A program made the position numbers and the translations under genes. From positions 806,001-870,000 of the forward strand of contig JBMNLN010000001.1 of the NCBI GenBank assembly GCA_050952725.1: a DNA stretch of 64,000 nucleotides, given 5' to 3'. The stretch comes from JAQWCH01 sp050952725 (GTDB lineage Bacteria > Bacillota_I > Bacilli_A > RFN20 > CAG-826). The notes beneath the pieces are model-generated. The model was not told the DNA's origin. It made no database searches and worked only from the letters and a program-made list of their open reading frames with translations. Positions 33,588-43,958 of this stretch are shown here, piece by piece. Positions within the stretch are counted from its first letter, which is position 1, and every line of letters begins with the position of its first letter.

Positions 33588-35981
33588 TTAAAGAGCCTCT
33601 AACAAGGCTTCTTTGACTATTTTGGGTAATTTGGCTATAGAAATAATCTCATGAGCCTCATCAATACTTTGCACCTTAAGTAAACGATCATAAAGTTCTT
33701 TCTTGGGAATATTTTCTACTTCAACGATAGAAAGAATTCTCAAGAAATGTTCCTTCGCTCGTGCGAGTTCATCAGTTGCTTTAAAGGTGGTAACCACTTC
33801 GTATTGGTGATGAGGATTGACCGCAAAAGATAAGGCCAGGCAATCTTTATATTCCGTGATATATTCTTCTTTTTGGCCATTGACGAATAAGGAAATTTCA
33901 CCTTCTTTAATATTCTTAAAAAGAATTGTTATTTTCCGTTCCTTTAGATAAGCATCTAGCTCACCAGTAAAAGAAAGAAGTAGTTTGACTTGGTTTTTGG
34001 AAGTTTTTAAATCAAAAACCGTTTGGAATTGTTTTTCACCTTCATCTTCGTAAAGAACGTAATGATTATCGCCATTATAGATTCTAACTAACAGATGCTC
34101 AGGGTTATCGGCACCATTAGTATTTGAGTTTGACATGGGAATAATGCCGCCACTTTTAACTAAAACGGGAATCTCTTCTAAAGTGCGATAAAGGGTGACG
34201 ACGCAATCTTCATTCATCGTGTAAATGCGATTGGTAAAGAAGTCGGTCCAAGTGCCTTTCGGAATAAACATCCGCACTTTCGCGAAGTATTGCGTCTGTT
34301 TGCTGGTGATTGGTAAAACGAGCATTTGATCACCAAAATAATATTGGTTTTTAAATTGATTAAGCCCTTGATTTTGATGATGATAATAAAGCGGTTGAAT
34401 TAAAGGCCAACTCAATTGGTGGGTCAAATACGAGTAAGAATAAAGATAGGGAATTAGATGATGACGCAAACGCAAAAACTCCTCGACGATAAATCCCGTT
34501 CCGTTTTTATAAGTCCAAGGTTCTTTGCTCATCGTTTCAAAATTAGTGTTATGGAGGCGATTGATCGGTGAGAAGACTCCAAATTGGACAAAGCGGACAA
34601 ATAATTGGTCGTCTTTAATCCCAAACATATGCCCGCCGATATCATGACTCCAATAGGTGTAACCAATATTGGAGGCGGTCGCAGTGAAATAAGGAAGGTA
34701 TTTTAAGGTTTTCCATGAGACGAAAGTATCCCCAGAAAATCCAATTGGATAACGATGAGAACCAACCCCGCAATATCGCGACAAGATTAAGGGCCGTTGA
34801 TTATTTAAGGCATTATCGAGGAAATGATAGTGATTTAGAGCCCAAAGCGGATCTAAACCTTCAATGTTTGTCTTCTCGCCCTGTTGCCAGTCGATCCAAT
34901 AGAAATCAATCCCATCTTTTTCGTAGGGTTGATGAATGATACGGAAGTAATGATTGATAAAATCAGTTGAGGTAAAATCGAATTTAATTTGTTCGCCCGT
35001 CTTTGGATCTTTTCCCATCGCGAGCGCAAATTCCTCATAGCAATCCTCAAACCAGCGAATCCCTTCCGCCGGGTGGAGGTTGAGGGTAATCGCTAAATTG
35101 CGATTGTGAACCTTCGCTAAAAAGGCGCGGTAGTCGGGAAATAATTTTTTATTCCAAGAATAGCCAGTCCACCCATCATTCCCGCCATAGAAAGGAGTGT
35201 TACGCCCAGATTTGGTAATGCCAAAATCTTCATCAAGGGTATTAGTATAATGCCAATCGATATCGATTGTGGCCACAGTTAAGGGGATGTGCCGTTCTTG
35301 AAAATGTTCGAGAATCGTCAAGTATTCTCTATCGGTGTAGATGTGGTAACGACTCCACCAATTACCAAAGACAAACCGGGGAATCAGGGGGATTTTGCCG
35401 GTGATTTTGGTGAAAAGCCGCAGGGCTTTTAGGTAGTCTTTGCCATAGACAAAGACATATTTATCAAAGCCAAGGCCTTTTTGAGGCATGACTTTACCAT
35501 CGGCACTAAGAGAAAGAGCATCAACATCATCAAAATAGGAAACTCCCTTTTTGGAGATGATCCCCTTGTCTAATGCGAAAGATGCAAAGTTTTTATCGAG
35601 AATCCAAGGATTGTCATAGCAGACATTGCCATCGCAGCGATCCAAGGTCCGCCGCGTCCCAAGATAATTGCCGCGATCATCGACTGTGATTAGTTCCCCT
35701 TGATATCGCACTTTGATTGCACCGGAATCAAGGCAAATCAAAGAACAAGTTTCCGTGATGATTTCAATGCGATTATTTTTCTTTAAAACCCGATATTGCG
35801 GAGAGGGAAAATGGCGATACCAAACGCTTTGGGTTAACGCATCGCGATATATTTTTTCCTTGTTTTTTTCCACCCGGAAAAGACAATCATCTAAAATAGT
35901 GATGCGATAATCCTTAAAGAACACAATACTTTGAGGATTAACAGTAGGGTCGAGTTTAATTTGTAAATGATCATCAAGCAT
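33588..35981 (-). CDS. GH31 alpha-glycosidase
   Basis: 797 residues, no signal peptide, so intracellular. The (beta/alpha)8 domain spans about 200-560. The nucleophile is Asp364 in DFYWIDWQQG and the acid/base is Asp418 in GFSGDTFVSW. Flanking motifs RYCGVGSHRYP and WSHDIGGH are intact. The DWQQG...DPLW pattern places it in a GH31 branch found in Firmicutes. Alpha-glucosidase or alpha-xylosidase activity is possible. The last 65 residues, after the beta domains, form an extra helical extension. It is the final gene of the ten-gene operon, four bases after the 1337-residue lipoprotein. Confidence 0.9.
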   Translation of the reverse strand: MLDDHLQIKLDPTVNPQSIVFFKDYRITILDDCLFRVEKNKEKIYRDALTQSVWYRHFPSPQYRVLKKNNRIEIITETCSLICLDSGAIKVRYQGELITVDDRGNYLGTRRTLDRCDGNVCYDNPWILDKNFASFALDKGIISKKGVSYFDDVDALSLSADGKVMPQKGLGFDKYVFVYGKDYLKALRLFTKITGKIPLIPRFVFGNWWSRYHIYTDREYLTILEHFQERHIPLTVATIDIDWHYTNTLDEDFGITKSGRNTPFYGGNDGWTGYSWNKKLFPDYRAFLAKVHNRNLAITLNLHPAEGIRWFEDCYEEFALAMGKDPKTGEQIKFDFTSTDFINHYFRIIHQPYEKDGIDFYWIDWQQGEKTNIEGLDPLWALNHYHFLDNALNNQRPLILSRYCGVGSHRYPIGFSGDTFVSWKTLKYLPYFTATASNIGYTYWSHDIGGHMFGIKDDQLFVRFVQFGVFSPINRLHNTNFETMSKEPWTYKNGTGFIVEEFLRLRHHLIPYLYSYSYLTHQLSWPLIQPLYYHHQNQGLNQFKNQYYFGDQMLVLPITSKQTQYFAKVRMFIPKGTWTDFFTNRIYTMNEDCVVTLYRTLEEIPVLVKSGGIIPMSNSNTNGADNPEHLLVRIYNGDNHYVLYEDEGEKQFQTVFDLKTSKNQVKLLLSFTGELDAYLKERKITILFKNIKEGEISLFVNGQKEEYITEYKDCLALSFAVNPHHQYEVVTTFKATDELARAKEHFLRILSIVEVENIPKKELYDRLLKVQSIDEAHEIISIAKLPKIVKEALLEAL

Positions 35982-35984
35982 AAA

Positions 35985-38900
35985 TTACGATACCATAGCC
36001 TTTCCATTGGCGACGAAGCGCAGATTGTCGAGTTTAAAAATCCGTTGATCGACACCTTCAGTATTGATGATAATCCGCGCTTGCGTCATCGCATTGTAGC
36101 GATGTTCCATAAAGTTCGAATTAATTGTCATATCTTCAAATAAGGCGACGATTGTGCCTTTGGCATTAACTGGAATATGCCGCGAAGGGAGTTTGGTGAC
36201 CGTACTAGTTGCCTCATCGATAAAGTAGTAACTAGCGCTACGGGAGAAGGTCTTCGCTCCCGAAGCCGCATAGTCATCATAACGCAATTCGATATCTAAC
36301 TCTAAACCAGTCGATGTCCCCCACTCTCCTAGCGTCGTGTCAATCTCAAAGACGAGTGCATCATGGAACGAGAGATTGATATTGGTTTCGGTGGTATCAA
36401 AAATGAGATTATTCCACGAATAACCATCGCCAGTCGTCCCCTTGTGGATTTGCCAATAAGTATCGTCGGGATTTAAGATATCTTTAGTCACATCGGTAAT
36501 CGCTGTTAAAGTTTGATAATTGACCGCTCCACTTCCCGCTTCATAAAAGAGCATCGCCTCATGGGGAAGGGCGAGTTCGCTCAGATGACCATTGACAGTT
36601 TTAGTCATGCTATTAGCGCCGTCAAAAACGAGAACTTTGTCCCCTAAAGCAGTAATCCCATGAATCGAAATTAAGGTGAAATTCCAATGATTGGATTTAT
36701 AGGCGTAGGTTTGTAAACCCACATAGGCAATGTTAGTCAAATCTAAAGTCGAAGAAGCGCCAGGACCATATTTGCTGATGTTAGGATCGTAGTAATAATC
36801 AGAGGTTAAATCGACTGAATAAGTCGCATGGCAACCACCGGAAATCGAGAAGCCTTGCCAGTTGCTAGCTTGGCGAATTTCCGTGACTGAACCAGCCCGT
36901 CGCGTGGCTTGATATTCATTGCGTTTCCCGCCGATTTTAAACACTCCTCCGTGTCCATCGACAAGATAGGGGGAGATTTTCTCGCCGCTATTTCCTTCGA
37001 TAATTTCATATTCCAAAGCGACAAAAGTCGAGAAATCGACCTCGCTAGGCTTCATGCCAATATGAATATTTCGCTCTAAAGAATCCGCCCCGATATTCGC
37101 CATGGTTGCATATTCTAAACCTGATACGGTTTCTGCGATGGTTGTCCCCGAAGACGAGAGATAACTCGGGAGGCTTTGGGAGATCATCGTCACTTCAATA
37201 TCTTCGCCCATTGTACTTAAGGGGGCAAAACTCGCCGAGATGGAACTACCAGCATTAAAGGTAATCACCGCACGGGCCATGCTGCCATTTTTGGTGTAGA
37301 TCAGCGGTGCATACGATTGTCCGTTTAAAATACCATAGACATAGTAATTGTTATCCGCGGTTGCGGTGACCGAAAGACTCGTGCCTTGAACCACATTATC
37401 CCCGTTGCGGATAACTTCACCAGTTTTAAGATCGGTGACCAAGAGTTTTCCATTCGCGGGTTCATTAATTATCATCTCCGCTTTCAAGTATTGATCAATC
37501 TGACTATTGACATATTCGGCATCGACATTGATGGAAAAATCAGAGAAGACGTTTTTCACTAAACCCGAGCTTCGCGAATATAAGCCATAAGCGATATCTA
37601 AATTTGATAATTCTTCCCAAGTGCTTGAATACACTAGGGTGTAGTTTTTGTCATTATTTGGGGAAATTAGCAAGGCGATTAAACTGCCACTTTGAATGAG
37701 TTTAAAACCAATTTTGTTTTTGTCATTGGTTCTAAATAGACCTTTTGAAGAAATTAAGTGTTTGGCGTCGTTATACCATTCGAATTCCGGCAGGATGCGG
37801 ACGTTGGTCCCATCGATCATCACCGCCATTCGAAAGCCGCCAGTTTGCATAGAAATTCCCACACTTGGTTGCACGTCATAACCATCGCCAATGGGGGTGC
37901 AATCTTGGACGACCATTTCAATGACGGCATGACGGGAGACAACGTTGGAAAAATAGAGCGGATTATTTGAAGAACCGCGGGTGGCAACTACTACGCTTGG
38001 CTCTTTATCCTCATCAGTTAAATCCCATCCAGTTAAATTGCTGACATAAGAGAAGTTAGTCGAACCAACTGATCCGCCGACCACCCGTTCCATCATATTA
38101 ATCACGGTATTGGGTTCTAATAGTTCGCCATTAATATCATCACGGCGAAAACCATCATGACCGACATAATAGGTAAAGGATACATTGCGATAACCATCCG
38201 CGGTAATCACAAAATTGTAGATGCCATCGCTATAGTATTGATGGAGGCCATCATCGTAAATCAACTCGCCATCAATCGGTAAGTAATTGAATAAATAAGA
38301 ACCATTGGAAGAGGTTGTATCCTTAAAGAAAAGGAAGTTGTATTTTGAGGTCACTAAAATATTGGCATAAGGGACATTCTTTCCCGTATTAGTGGTCACA
38401 TTTCCATAGATGGCCTTCACTGTGCGGGTCACTTTACTAAAGCGTGCTTCCACTTTGATTTCGCCAACTTCGGGGAGATTATCCAGCGTGAGAGAACCTT
38501 GAGCGACATTGTCTAAATAATCTTGGTAATAGTCAATTCCGTTGAGAGTTAAATTCGTCAGCATATAGCCGTTGGTCGGTTTAATCTCCAGATGGAGTTT
38601 TTCCCCAAAACTCACCGCCTGTTGTTTAGTGGTGATGATGCCATTAGCGAAGGTTTCCGGCAAGGTTACTCTTGAAACCCCTTCCGCCTCTAAATAGGCA
38701 TTTAATTCGCTATCGGTAAGACTTCGCGCCGAATAATTGGTAAAGCGCACTCGAGCATCCATCGCAAATAATCCTGGAGCCATCTTGTTATCAAACCAAT
38801 CTTCTTTTTCGCTATAGATTAAAGTATCACCGACAAAGAACATCAAAGCCTTTCCACTTTTGATTAACTTCAGGTGGAGACTATTGACACCAGATGTGAT

Positions 38901-39998
38901 TAAATCGCTATTGCGGTCGAGATAAATATAATCGAATTCATTAAATTGCCGTTTTGGATAATAAGTCATCGCCGCACAACGCAAGATATTGTTTCGATAA
39001 TAGAACTCGTTATCGACATAGGCGCGGACATACATCGCCTTAAAGTACATGAAGCCATCACCGTGAGCGATCAATCCAAATTTGGGGTTGTTCGCTCTTC
39101 CAATAGGGGCGATTAAACTCGCGTCAGTTTCGACGATGAAATTCGTCGCATACACATCTTTAAAATAAATTGATTGAGCATTGCGATAGGTCGAATCGAT
39201 ATAAGGATGTTCATCATCATAATGCGATATATCCCACCCATCGGATTTGCTCACTCCATTTTTCGCATTTCCCAAAGGACAATCTGCAATTTCGGGGTTG
39301 AGATAGCCATCAGGCCCAAAGGAATAAAAACCAGAAACGTAAGTGTTTTCGCCAAAAGTCGGGGTGATATCATGACGTTCGACAAACGAGTCGCTCTTGC
39401 GCGAGACATAGCGATAGGTCGGCATCATTCTGACTAAAGGCGGAATGTGGTGCTGATTTAACACTTCGACGCCGAATTCTTTCCAGGAGACAAACATCTC
39501 AAAGGTCATTGTGCATTCTGTTCCTGAATTCAAAACGCCTTCGACTTTTGTCGCTCCCGCAAAGCGATCTTGATAATAGCTTTTGCGATCTTGGGCATCG
39601 ACTTGCAAACGCATTACTTCGCTTCGTTGCATCAGGGTTTGTTCCTTACGCGCTAGGTGAATATCAAACCCAGAATTGTTTTTCATATCAAAGCGCCCAT
39701 AATAGGTCATTTCGCGATCGATAGCTTTTCCGCCAATATAAATACCATAGACGGTGAAAAAAGAAGTGACCGCCAGATCGCAATCATATTCACTAAAATG
39801 GAGATAATTAGTATTGCTCCAGCGCGCTTCATCTAAAACTCCATCGATTTTCATGTCGGGATCATAACTATCTTGAAAAACTTCTTCGTAGTTGTAGATG
39901 TAATCATCTAAGGTCGGAGCAATCAATTCCACCCCACAACCAGAAAGGAGGGATAAAGATGTCAGAAGGAGCGCGCATTGCCGCAGATATTTTTTCAT
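35985..39998 (-). CDS. 1337-residue multidomain surface lipoprotein
   Basis: Lipoprotein signal LSGC (Cys21). Approximate domains: CBM9/DOMON-like (45-235) starting KIDGVLDEARWSN, concanavalin-like sandwich (240-445), a beta Ig-like segment, and a carboxypeptidase-regulatory-like domain (545-640). A second concanavalin-like sandwich follows (645-860, LIQSGSLIALLISP), then a bacterial-repeat domain (870-965). The C-terminus has discoidin/galactose-binding-like sandwiches. The duplicated sandwich pattern suggests several carbohydrate-binding sites. No catalytic residues are recognised. It lies between the GH43 and GH31 genes, with gaps of 22 and 3 bases. Confidence 0.75.
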   Translation of the reverse strand: MKKYLRQCALLLTSLSLLSGCGVELIAPTLDDYIYNYEEVFQDSYDPDMKIDGVLDEARWSNTNYLHFSEYDCDLAVTSFFTVYGIYIGGKAIDREMTYYGRFDMKNNSGFDIHLARKEQTLMQRSEVMRLQVDAQDRKSYYQDRFAGATKVEGVLNSGTECTMTFEMFVSWKEFGVEVLNQHHIPPLVRMMPTYRYVSRKSDSFVERHDITPTFGENTYVSGFYSFGPDGYLNPEIADCPLGNAKNGVSKSDGWDISHYDDEHPYIDSTYRNAQSIYFKDVYATNFIVETDASLIAPIGRANNPKFGLIAHGDGFMYFKAMYVRAYVDNEFYYRNNILRCAAMTYYPKRQFNEFDYIYLDRNSDLITSGVNSLHLKLIKSGKALMFFVGDTLIYSEKEDWFDNKMAPGLFAMDARVRFTNYSARSLTDSELNAYLEAEGVSRVTLPETFANGIITTKQQAVSFGEKLHLEIKPTNGYMLTNLTLNGIDYYQDYLDNVAQGSLTLDNLPEVGEIKVEARFSKVTRTVKAIYGNVTTNTGKNVPYANILVTSKYNFLFFKDTTSSNGSYLFNYLPIDGELIYDDGLHQYYSDGIYNFVITADGYRNVSFTYYVGHDGFRRDDINGELLEPNTVINMMERVVGGSVGSTNFSYVSNLTGWDLTDEDKEPSVVVATRGSSNNPLYFSNVVSRHAVIEMVVQDCTPIGDGYDVQPSVGISMQTGGFRMAVMIDGTNVRILPEFEWYNDAKHLISSKGLFRTNDKNKIGFKLIQSGSLIALLISPNNDKNYTLVYSSTWEELSNLDIAYGLYSRSSGLVKNVFSDFSINVDAEYVNSQIDQYLKAEMIINEPANGKLLVTDLKTGEVIRNGDNVVQGTSLSVTATADNNYYVYGILNGQSYAPLIYTKNGSMARAVITFNAGSSISASFAPLSTMGEDIEVTMISQSLPSYLSSSGTTIAETVSGLEYATMANIGADSLERNIHIGMKPSEVDFSTFVALEYEIIEGNSGEKISPYLVDGHGGVFKIGGKRNEYQATRRAGSVTEIRQASNWQGFSISGGCHATYSVDLTSDYYYDPNISKYGPGASSTLDLTNIAYVGLQTYAYKSNHWNFTLISIHGITALGDKVLVFDGANSMTKTVNGHLSELALPHEAMLFYEAGSGAVNYQTLTAITDVTKDILNPDDTYWQIHKGTTGDGYSWNNLIFDTTETNINLSFHDALVFEIDTTLGEWGTSTGLELDIELRYDDYAASGAKTFSRSASYYFIDEATSTVTKLPSRHIPVNAKGTIVALFEDMTINSNFMEHRYNAMTQARIIINTEGVDQRIFKLDNLRFVANGKAMVS

Positions 39999-40020
39999 AA
40001 TTTTGACTTCCTCCCCTTCT

Positions 40021-41949
40021 TTATAATCCTAAGACGACGATTTCGCTGATATTAATCGTCGACCCCTGTGATAAAGTTTTTGAAATCATCAGTTCGATGC
40101 GATCGACGGTAATTGCATTGAAGGAAACTGTCGATGAGCCCCCCTGACGCATCGTCTTGGCGGTTTCGTTATAATTTTCAGGATTAAAGCCGATGTTAGC
40201 GATATAGCAAGTGTCGCTATATGGCTGGTCTTCGGGATACCAAGTGGGCTTTTCCGTCAAGGAAAAGCAAATTAAATCAAGACCACTAAAGGCGGTTTCA
40301 TAATTTGCGGAATTATAGACCATTAAACTTCTAATTGTTCTCGGTTCATCAAATTCAAGGGTAATCACGGTTTGATTATTCGCCGAAAACTCTTGATTTT
40401 TGTAGTAGTCGAGGAAAGTTGCCCGACCATCATTTAAGAAACCAAGAGCTTTTTCACCAGCATTGGTCGCCTTGATACTCGCTTCTGGGGCGATATTTTT
40501 ATAACCGGAGACAATCTCAGGTAAGGGTTGAATCGATTTAGTCGGTCCATTCGTGTATAAAATATCATAATTCAAATCGCGATCATAAATATATGTCGTC
40601 TTGTCAAAGGCATAAATTCGCCCATTATTGCCCGAGGTTGAAGTATCTAGAGGATCAGCGTGGACCCAATAAATGCAAAACAGTTCATCGCCTGCTTGGC
40701 AGTATGCATGGTGACCGACCCCAGTCATATAGTCATTGGCGGTGTTAACCCCAATGGCCGCGCGCTCGCGCCCTAATTTAATAAACGGTCCAAAGGGGGA
40801 ATCGGCCACAGCTTGATAACAGCCATAATTTCTTTGGGCGAACCCAGTTTGTGAATAAGTGAGATAGTAACGCTTTTTTCCATCAGCGGAAATGTGAGTC
40901 ACCACTTGCGCTCCTTCATTGAGGCGGTTATCGTCTTCCCCATAGCCAGGATCGTATTCATCAAAAGGAACAATCACATACGAACAATCGTCATGAATCG
41001 GTCCCACTCCCTTATAATAAGTGGCTTTGCTGGAGGGATAAGTGACCATGCGCAGTGAATCATAATCAGGAGTAATCCAGTCAATCATCTTAATGCACCA
41101 GATTGAAAGACAGTCGTAAATGTAATCATTGGTTCGCGTTGCCAACCATTCTTCATTAGTCCAGTGTTTGGAGAAGTAGAGATAAAGGGTGCCATCATCA
41201 TCAATGAAGGGAGAGATATCAATCGCGCCCCAAGGATAATCAAGGCCGAAGTGTTTGGCGATATCAAAGAGCGGTTTTTTTCTCGTCACGGTTTCCCCAT
41301 TGCGATTGACAACTTGACCTAGATCATTTCTCCGTAAGGGTTCGTTTTTCCAAGTGTAATATTCTTCTGCAGTCACTAAGGTAAAAGGTCCAACAGGGGT
41401 TGGACTTGCCGCGACCGCAAAATGGAAATTGGTCCGGTCAAAATCAATATCATAATGGCCTCCTACCGTGTATTTATGAGTTTTGGCCGAGAAGAAAATA
41501 TAGTAGTGATCGGTTTCGGGATCGTATTCTGCTTCGGGGGCCCAACAATCGCGCACGACCCAATCGCCAGATAAAAATCTCACGGCATAACCATTATCAA
41601 CTGCCCCGACGGTGGTCCAGTTATTTAAATCAGGACTGCGCAAACAAGAAAAGGCGAATGATTGATGCGGTTCAATCCACGAAGTGTGGAGGAAATTTCC
41701 CGAAGTATATTGATAGAAATAGCCTCCATAGACTGGGTCGCGTTCTTTGGGGACATAGATGACATCGCTGTCTCCGCCAAAGATATTCAGATCGTTACGG
41801 TAGAATAAGTCAGAATCATAAGTTTGATCGGTGCGGTTTGCGTCAAAGTGCGGCAAAGCGAAGCCTGAGGCTTGCAAAGAAGCATTACGACAACTCGCTA
41901 AGGAACCAAGCATCATCAACCATGTCAAAGTGAAAAGTTTTTTCTTCAT
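40021..41949 (-). CDS. GH43-like glycosidase lipoprotein
   Basis: 642 residues from the ATG at 41949, which best fits the AAGGGG ribosome site; ATG 41955 and GTG 41958 are alternatives. Lipoprotein signal SLASC, Cys20. The N-terminal 400 residues form a five-bladed propeller. GGDSDVIYVP, WAPEAEYD (an Ala-Pro-Glu GH43 hallmark), GAIDISPFIDDDG and RLNEGAQVV are the candidate acidic blades. The C-terminal 150 residues are a discoidin-like binding domain. GH43 enzymes cut arabinofuranosides, xylosides or galactosides. It acts outside the cell. The gene's 5' end is close to the permease stop. Confidence 0.83.
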   Translation of the reverse strand: MKKKLFTLTWLMMLGSLASCRNASLQASGFALPHFDANRTDQTYDSDLFYRNDLNIFGGDSDVIYVPKERDPVYGGYFYQYTSGNFLHTSWIEPHQSFAFSCLRSPDLNNWTTVGAVDNGYAVRFLSGDWVVRDCWAPEAEYDPETDHYYIFFSAKTHKYTVGGHYDIDFDRTNFHFAVAASPTPVGPFTLVTAEEYYTWKNEPLRRNDLGQVVNRNGETVTRKKPLFDIAKHFGLDYPWGAIDISPFIDDDGTLYLYFSKHWTNEEWLATRTNDYIYDCLSIWCIKMIDWITPDYDSLRMVTYPSSKATYYKGVGPIHDDCSYVIVPFDEYDPGYGEDDNRLNEGAQVVTHISADGKKRYYLTYSQTGFAQRNYGCYQAVADSPFGPFIKLGRERAAIGVNTANDYMTGVGHHAYCQAGDELFCIYWVHADPLDTSTSGNNGRIYAFDKTTYIYDRDLNYDILYTNGPTKSIQPLPEIVSGYKNIAPEASIKATNAGEKALGFLNDGRATFLDYYKNQEFSANNQTVITLEFDEPRTIRSLMVYNSANYETAFSGLDLICFSLTEKPTWYPEDQPYSDTCYIANIGFNPENYNETAKTMRQGGSSTVSFNAITVDRIELMISKTLSQGSTINISEIVVLGL

Positions 41950-41954
41950 CAGCA

Positions 41955-43049
41955 TCACCCCTTAATTCCGCTCCCGACGGAGATATCGCGCATAATCGCT
42001 TTTTGTGAAATCAAGTAGAGAACAATCATCGGAATCATCGCGACAATTGCCGCCGCCATCCGCATTGGCCAGTTGATAAAATAAGGATCAACATAGGAGG
42101 CAAGCGCGATTTGCAAAGTTTCGATTCCGCTTGGTTTTAAATAGAGTAATGGCGCCAAATAGTCGTTGTAGCCAGTGATGAAAAATAGGATGATTTGGGC
42201 GACAATTGCCGGTATGGAAATCGGAAAGACAATTTTCCAAAAAGTTCCCCACCAGCCCAGACCATCTATCTTAGCCGATTCGATTAAATCTTTGGGAAGA
42301 TTCATATAGAATTGCCTTAAAAAGAAGACAATCGAAACCGTGCCAAACATACGCGGGAGAATAATCGGAAGAATCGACCACGGTTTTGTGGTGAAACCAA
42401 TCTTGTCATAGAGCAAAAAGGAGATGATTAATGACATCGTATTGGGAATCATCATCGATCCCATTAAAATGGCAAATAAAGGTTTTTTTATCCGGAAATT
42501 CATCTTCGCAAAGGCAAAGGCCGCAATCGCTGAAACAATCACCCCGATAATTGAGGTTGGTAAATAGATGATTAACGTGATAAGAAATGATTTAGGGACT
42601 GAGTGTCCGCCTTGACCTTCAAATAAAACGCTGTAGTAGTTGGAAAACACCGCGACATCGGGCCAGAATTTAAACGCTGTATCATGCGATTCCTCTGGGC
42701 GCATAATCGAGGTGACAAATAAAACATAGAAAGGGAAGAGAATAAAGAAGGCGATTAAGGCCATAAAGAAATAAGAGGTGATTTTTTCAATAATAGTGCG
42801 CACTTTACTTCTTTGAGCGGCCTTTTTAAAGAGCACTGAAGTTCGATAACTGTTTTTAATCGCTTCAAAACGCTGATAGATTATCTCGGGGATTTGCCCT
42901 TGTTCATCCACGGTCAAAACGGCAATTGACTGTTCAATTAAGTTGATGTTTGCTTTTAATTGACTTGAAGCATCAATCTCTTGAATCTCATCAATGGCTA
43001 AAACGATATCGTTTGGGTTTGCGAGCAATACTAATTCATTCTTAGTCAT
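41955..43049 (-). CDS. ABC sugar transporter permease, MalG type, with N-terminal extension
   Basis: 364 residues against about 275-300 usually. The first 90 residues are a charged, probably cytoplasmic, segment not typical of the family. Six membrane helices follow, with the EAA-loop sequence AKIDGLGWWGTFWKIVFPISIP near residue 265 that docks the ATPase. Pairs with the 43042 permease, which it overlaps by eight bases. The stop overlaps the GH43 start region. The extension has the pattern of a helical regulatory domain, but nothing specific is recognised. Confidence 0.88.
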   Translation of the reverse strand: MTKNELVLLANPNDIVLAIDEIQEIDASSQLKANINLIEQSIAVLTVDEQGQIPEIIYQRFEAIKNSYRTSVLFKKAAQRSKVRTIIEKITSYFFMALIAFFILFPFYVLFVTSIMRPEESHDTAFKFWPDVAVFSNYYSVLFEGQGGHSVPKSFLITLIIYLPTSIIGVIVSAIAAFAFAKMNFRIKKPLFAILMGSMMIPNTMSLIISFLLYDKIGFTTKPWSILPIILPRMFGTVSIVFFLRQFYMNLPKDLIESAKIDGLGWWGTFWKIVFPISIPAIVAQIILFFITGYNDYLAPLLYLKPSGIETLQIALASYVDPYFINWPMRMAAAIVAMIPMIVLYLISQKAIMRDISVGSGIKG

Positions 43050-43950
43050 AATACACCCACTTTTTCGATAAACGGAAATTGATAAAGGAGATCAGCATCA
43101 CGAAAATCGCCATGATCCACGATAAGGCAGCGGCGACTCCAAAGCCATAGTCGACCGCATTTCGTCCCCAGACCATCAAATAGATAAAATAAGACAGCGT
43201 GACCGCCGAATAATTTGGACCATAACCGTTACTAGTCAACAATTGCATAATCTGCAACTCTTGACTGGCGACGACGAAGTTAGTGATAAGCAAGAAAAAC
43301 AAGGTCGGGGAAATGAGCGGAACGGTGACTTTCCAGAAAACATAAAAACCCGAGGCGCCATCAATTTCGGCTGCTTCCTTGACTTCTTTATTAACGTTGG
43401 CTAAAGCATTGGACATCAGGATGATATTGGTCCCATACATCCACGCGCTAATCAACAAACATGTGCCCATAAAGTAGCGAGCATCACTAGTAAAGCCGAT
43501 CTTTTCTAACCCCATATTAGAAATCAGAGTATTAACAATGCCGTAATCATCTTGCAAAATCCAGCCCCACATGATGGTGACAGCGACACTTGAACAAATT
43601 GAGGGAATAAAGAGAATCGTTCTTAAAAATTTACTTCCGCGGAGTTTTTTGCTTAAGAGATTGGCGATGAATAAGGAAATGAGCATATTCATCGGGACGT
43701 TGATTAACCAAATCAAAGTGTTGCGAATGGCGTAGGGGAGCAGGTAGTAATTTCCTTTAAAAAGATTGACATAGTTATCAAAGCCGACATATTCGGCTTG
43801 GGAGATATCAAAAGAAGTCAGTTTAGTAAAAGAAATTCCTAATGATAAAATCATCGGTAGACACGTAAAAAGTAAGAACCCGAGTAATGGGCCCATGGCC
43901 ATCAAGGTCCCGACGAGATTTTCGCGTCTTTTCGCGTTTGATTTTACCAT
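43042..43950 (-). CDS. ABC sugar transporter permease, MalF/UgpA type
   Basis: 302 residues with six membrane helices. The start MVKSNAKRRENLVGTLMAMGPLLGF and the EAA loop EAAEIDGASGFYVFWKVTVPLISP near residue 190 are characteristic. Overlaps the partner permease by eight bases and follows the binding protein by eight bases. The usual importer order (binding protein, two permeases) holds. No dedicated ATPase is in this operon, so the MsmX-like protein at 56790-57896 is the likely partner (inference). Confidence 0.92.
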   Translation of the reverse strand: MVKSNAKRRENLVGTLMAMGPLLGFLLFTCLPMILSLGISFTKLTSFDISQAEYVGFDNYVNLFKGNYYLLPYAIRNTLIWLINVPMNMLISLFIANLLSKKLRGSKFLRTILFIPSICSSVAVTIMWGWILQDDYGIVNTLISNMGLEKIGFTSDARYFMGTCLLISAWMYGTNIILMSNALANVNKEVKEAAEIDGASGFYVFWKVTVPLISPTLFFLLITNFVVASQELQIMQLLTSNGYGPNYSAVTLSYFIYLMVWGRNAVDYGFGVAAALSWIMAIFVMLISFINFRLSKKWVYYD

Positions 43951-43958
43951 AGCTTTCC

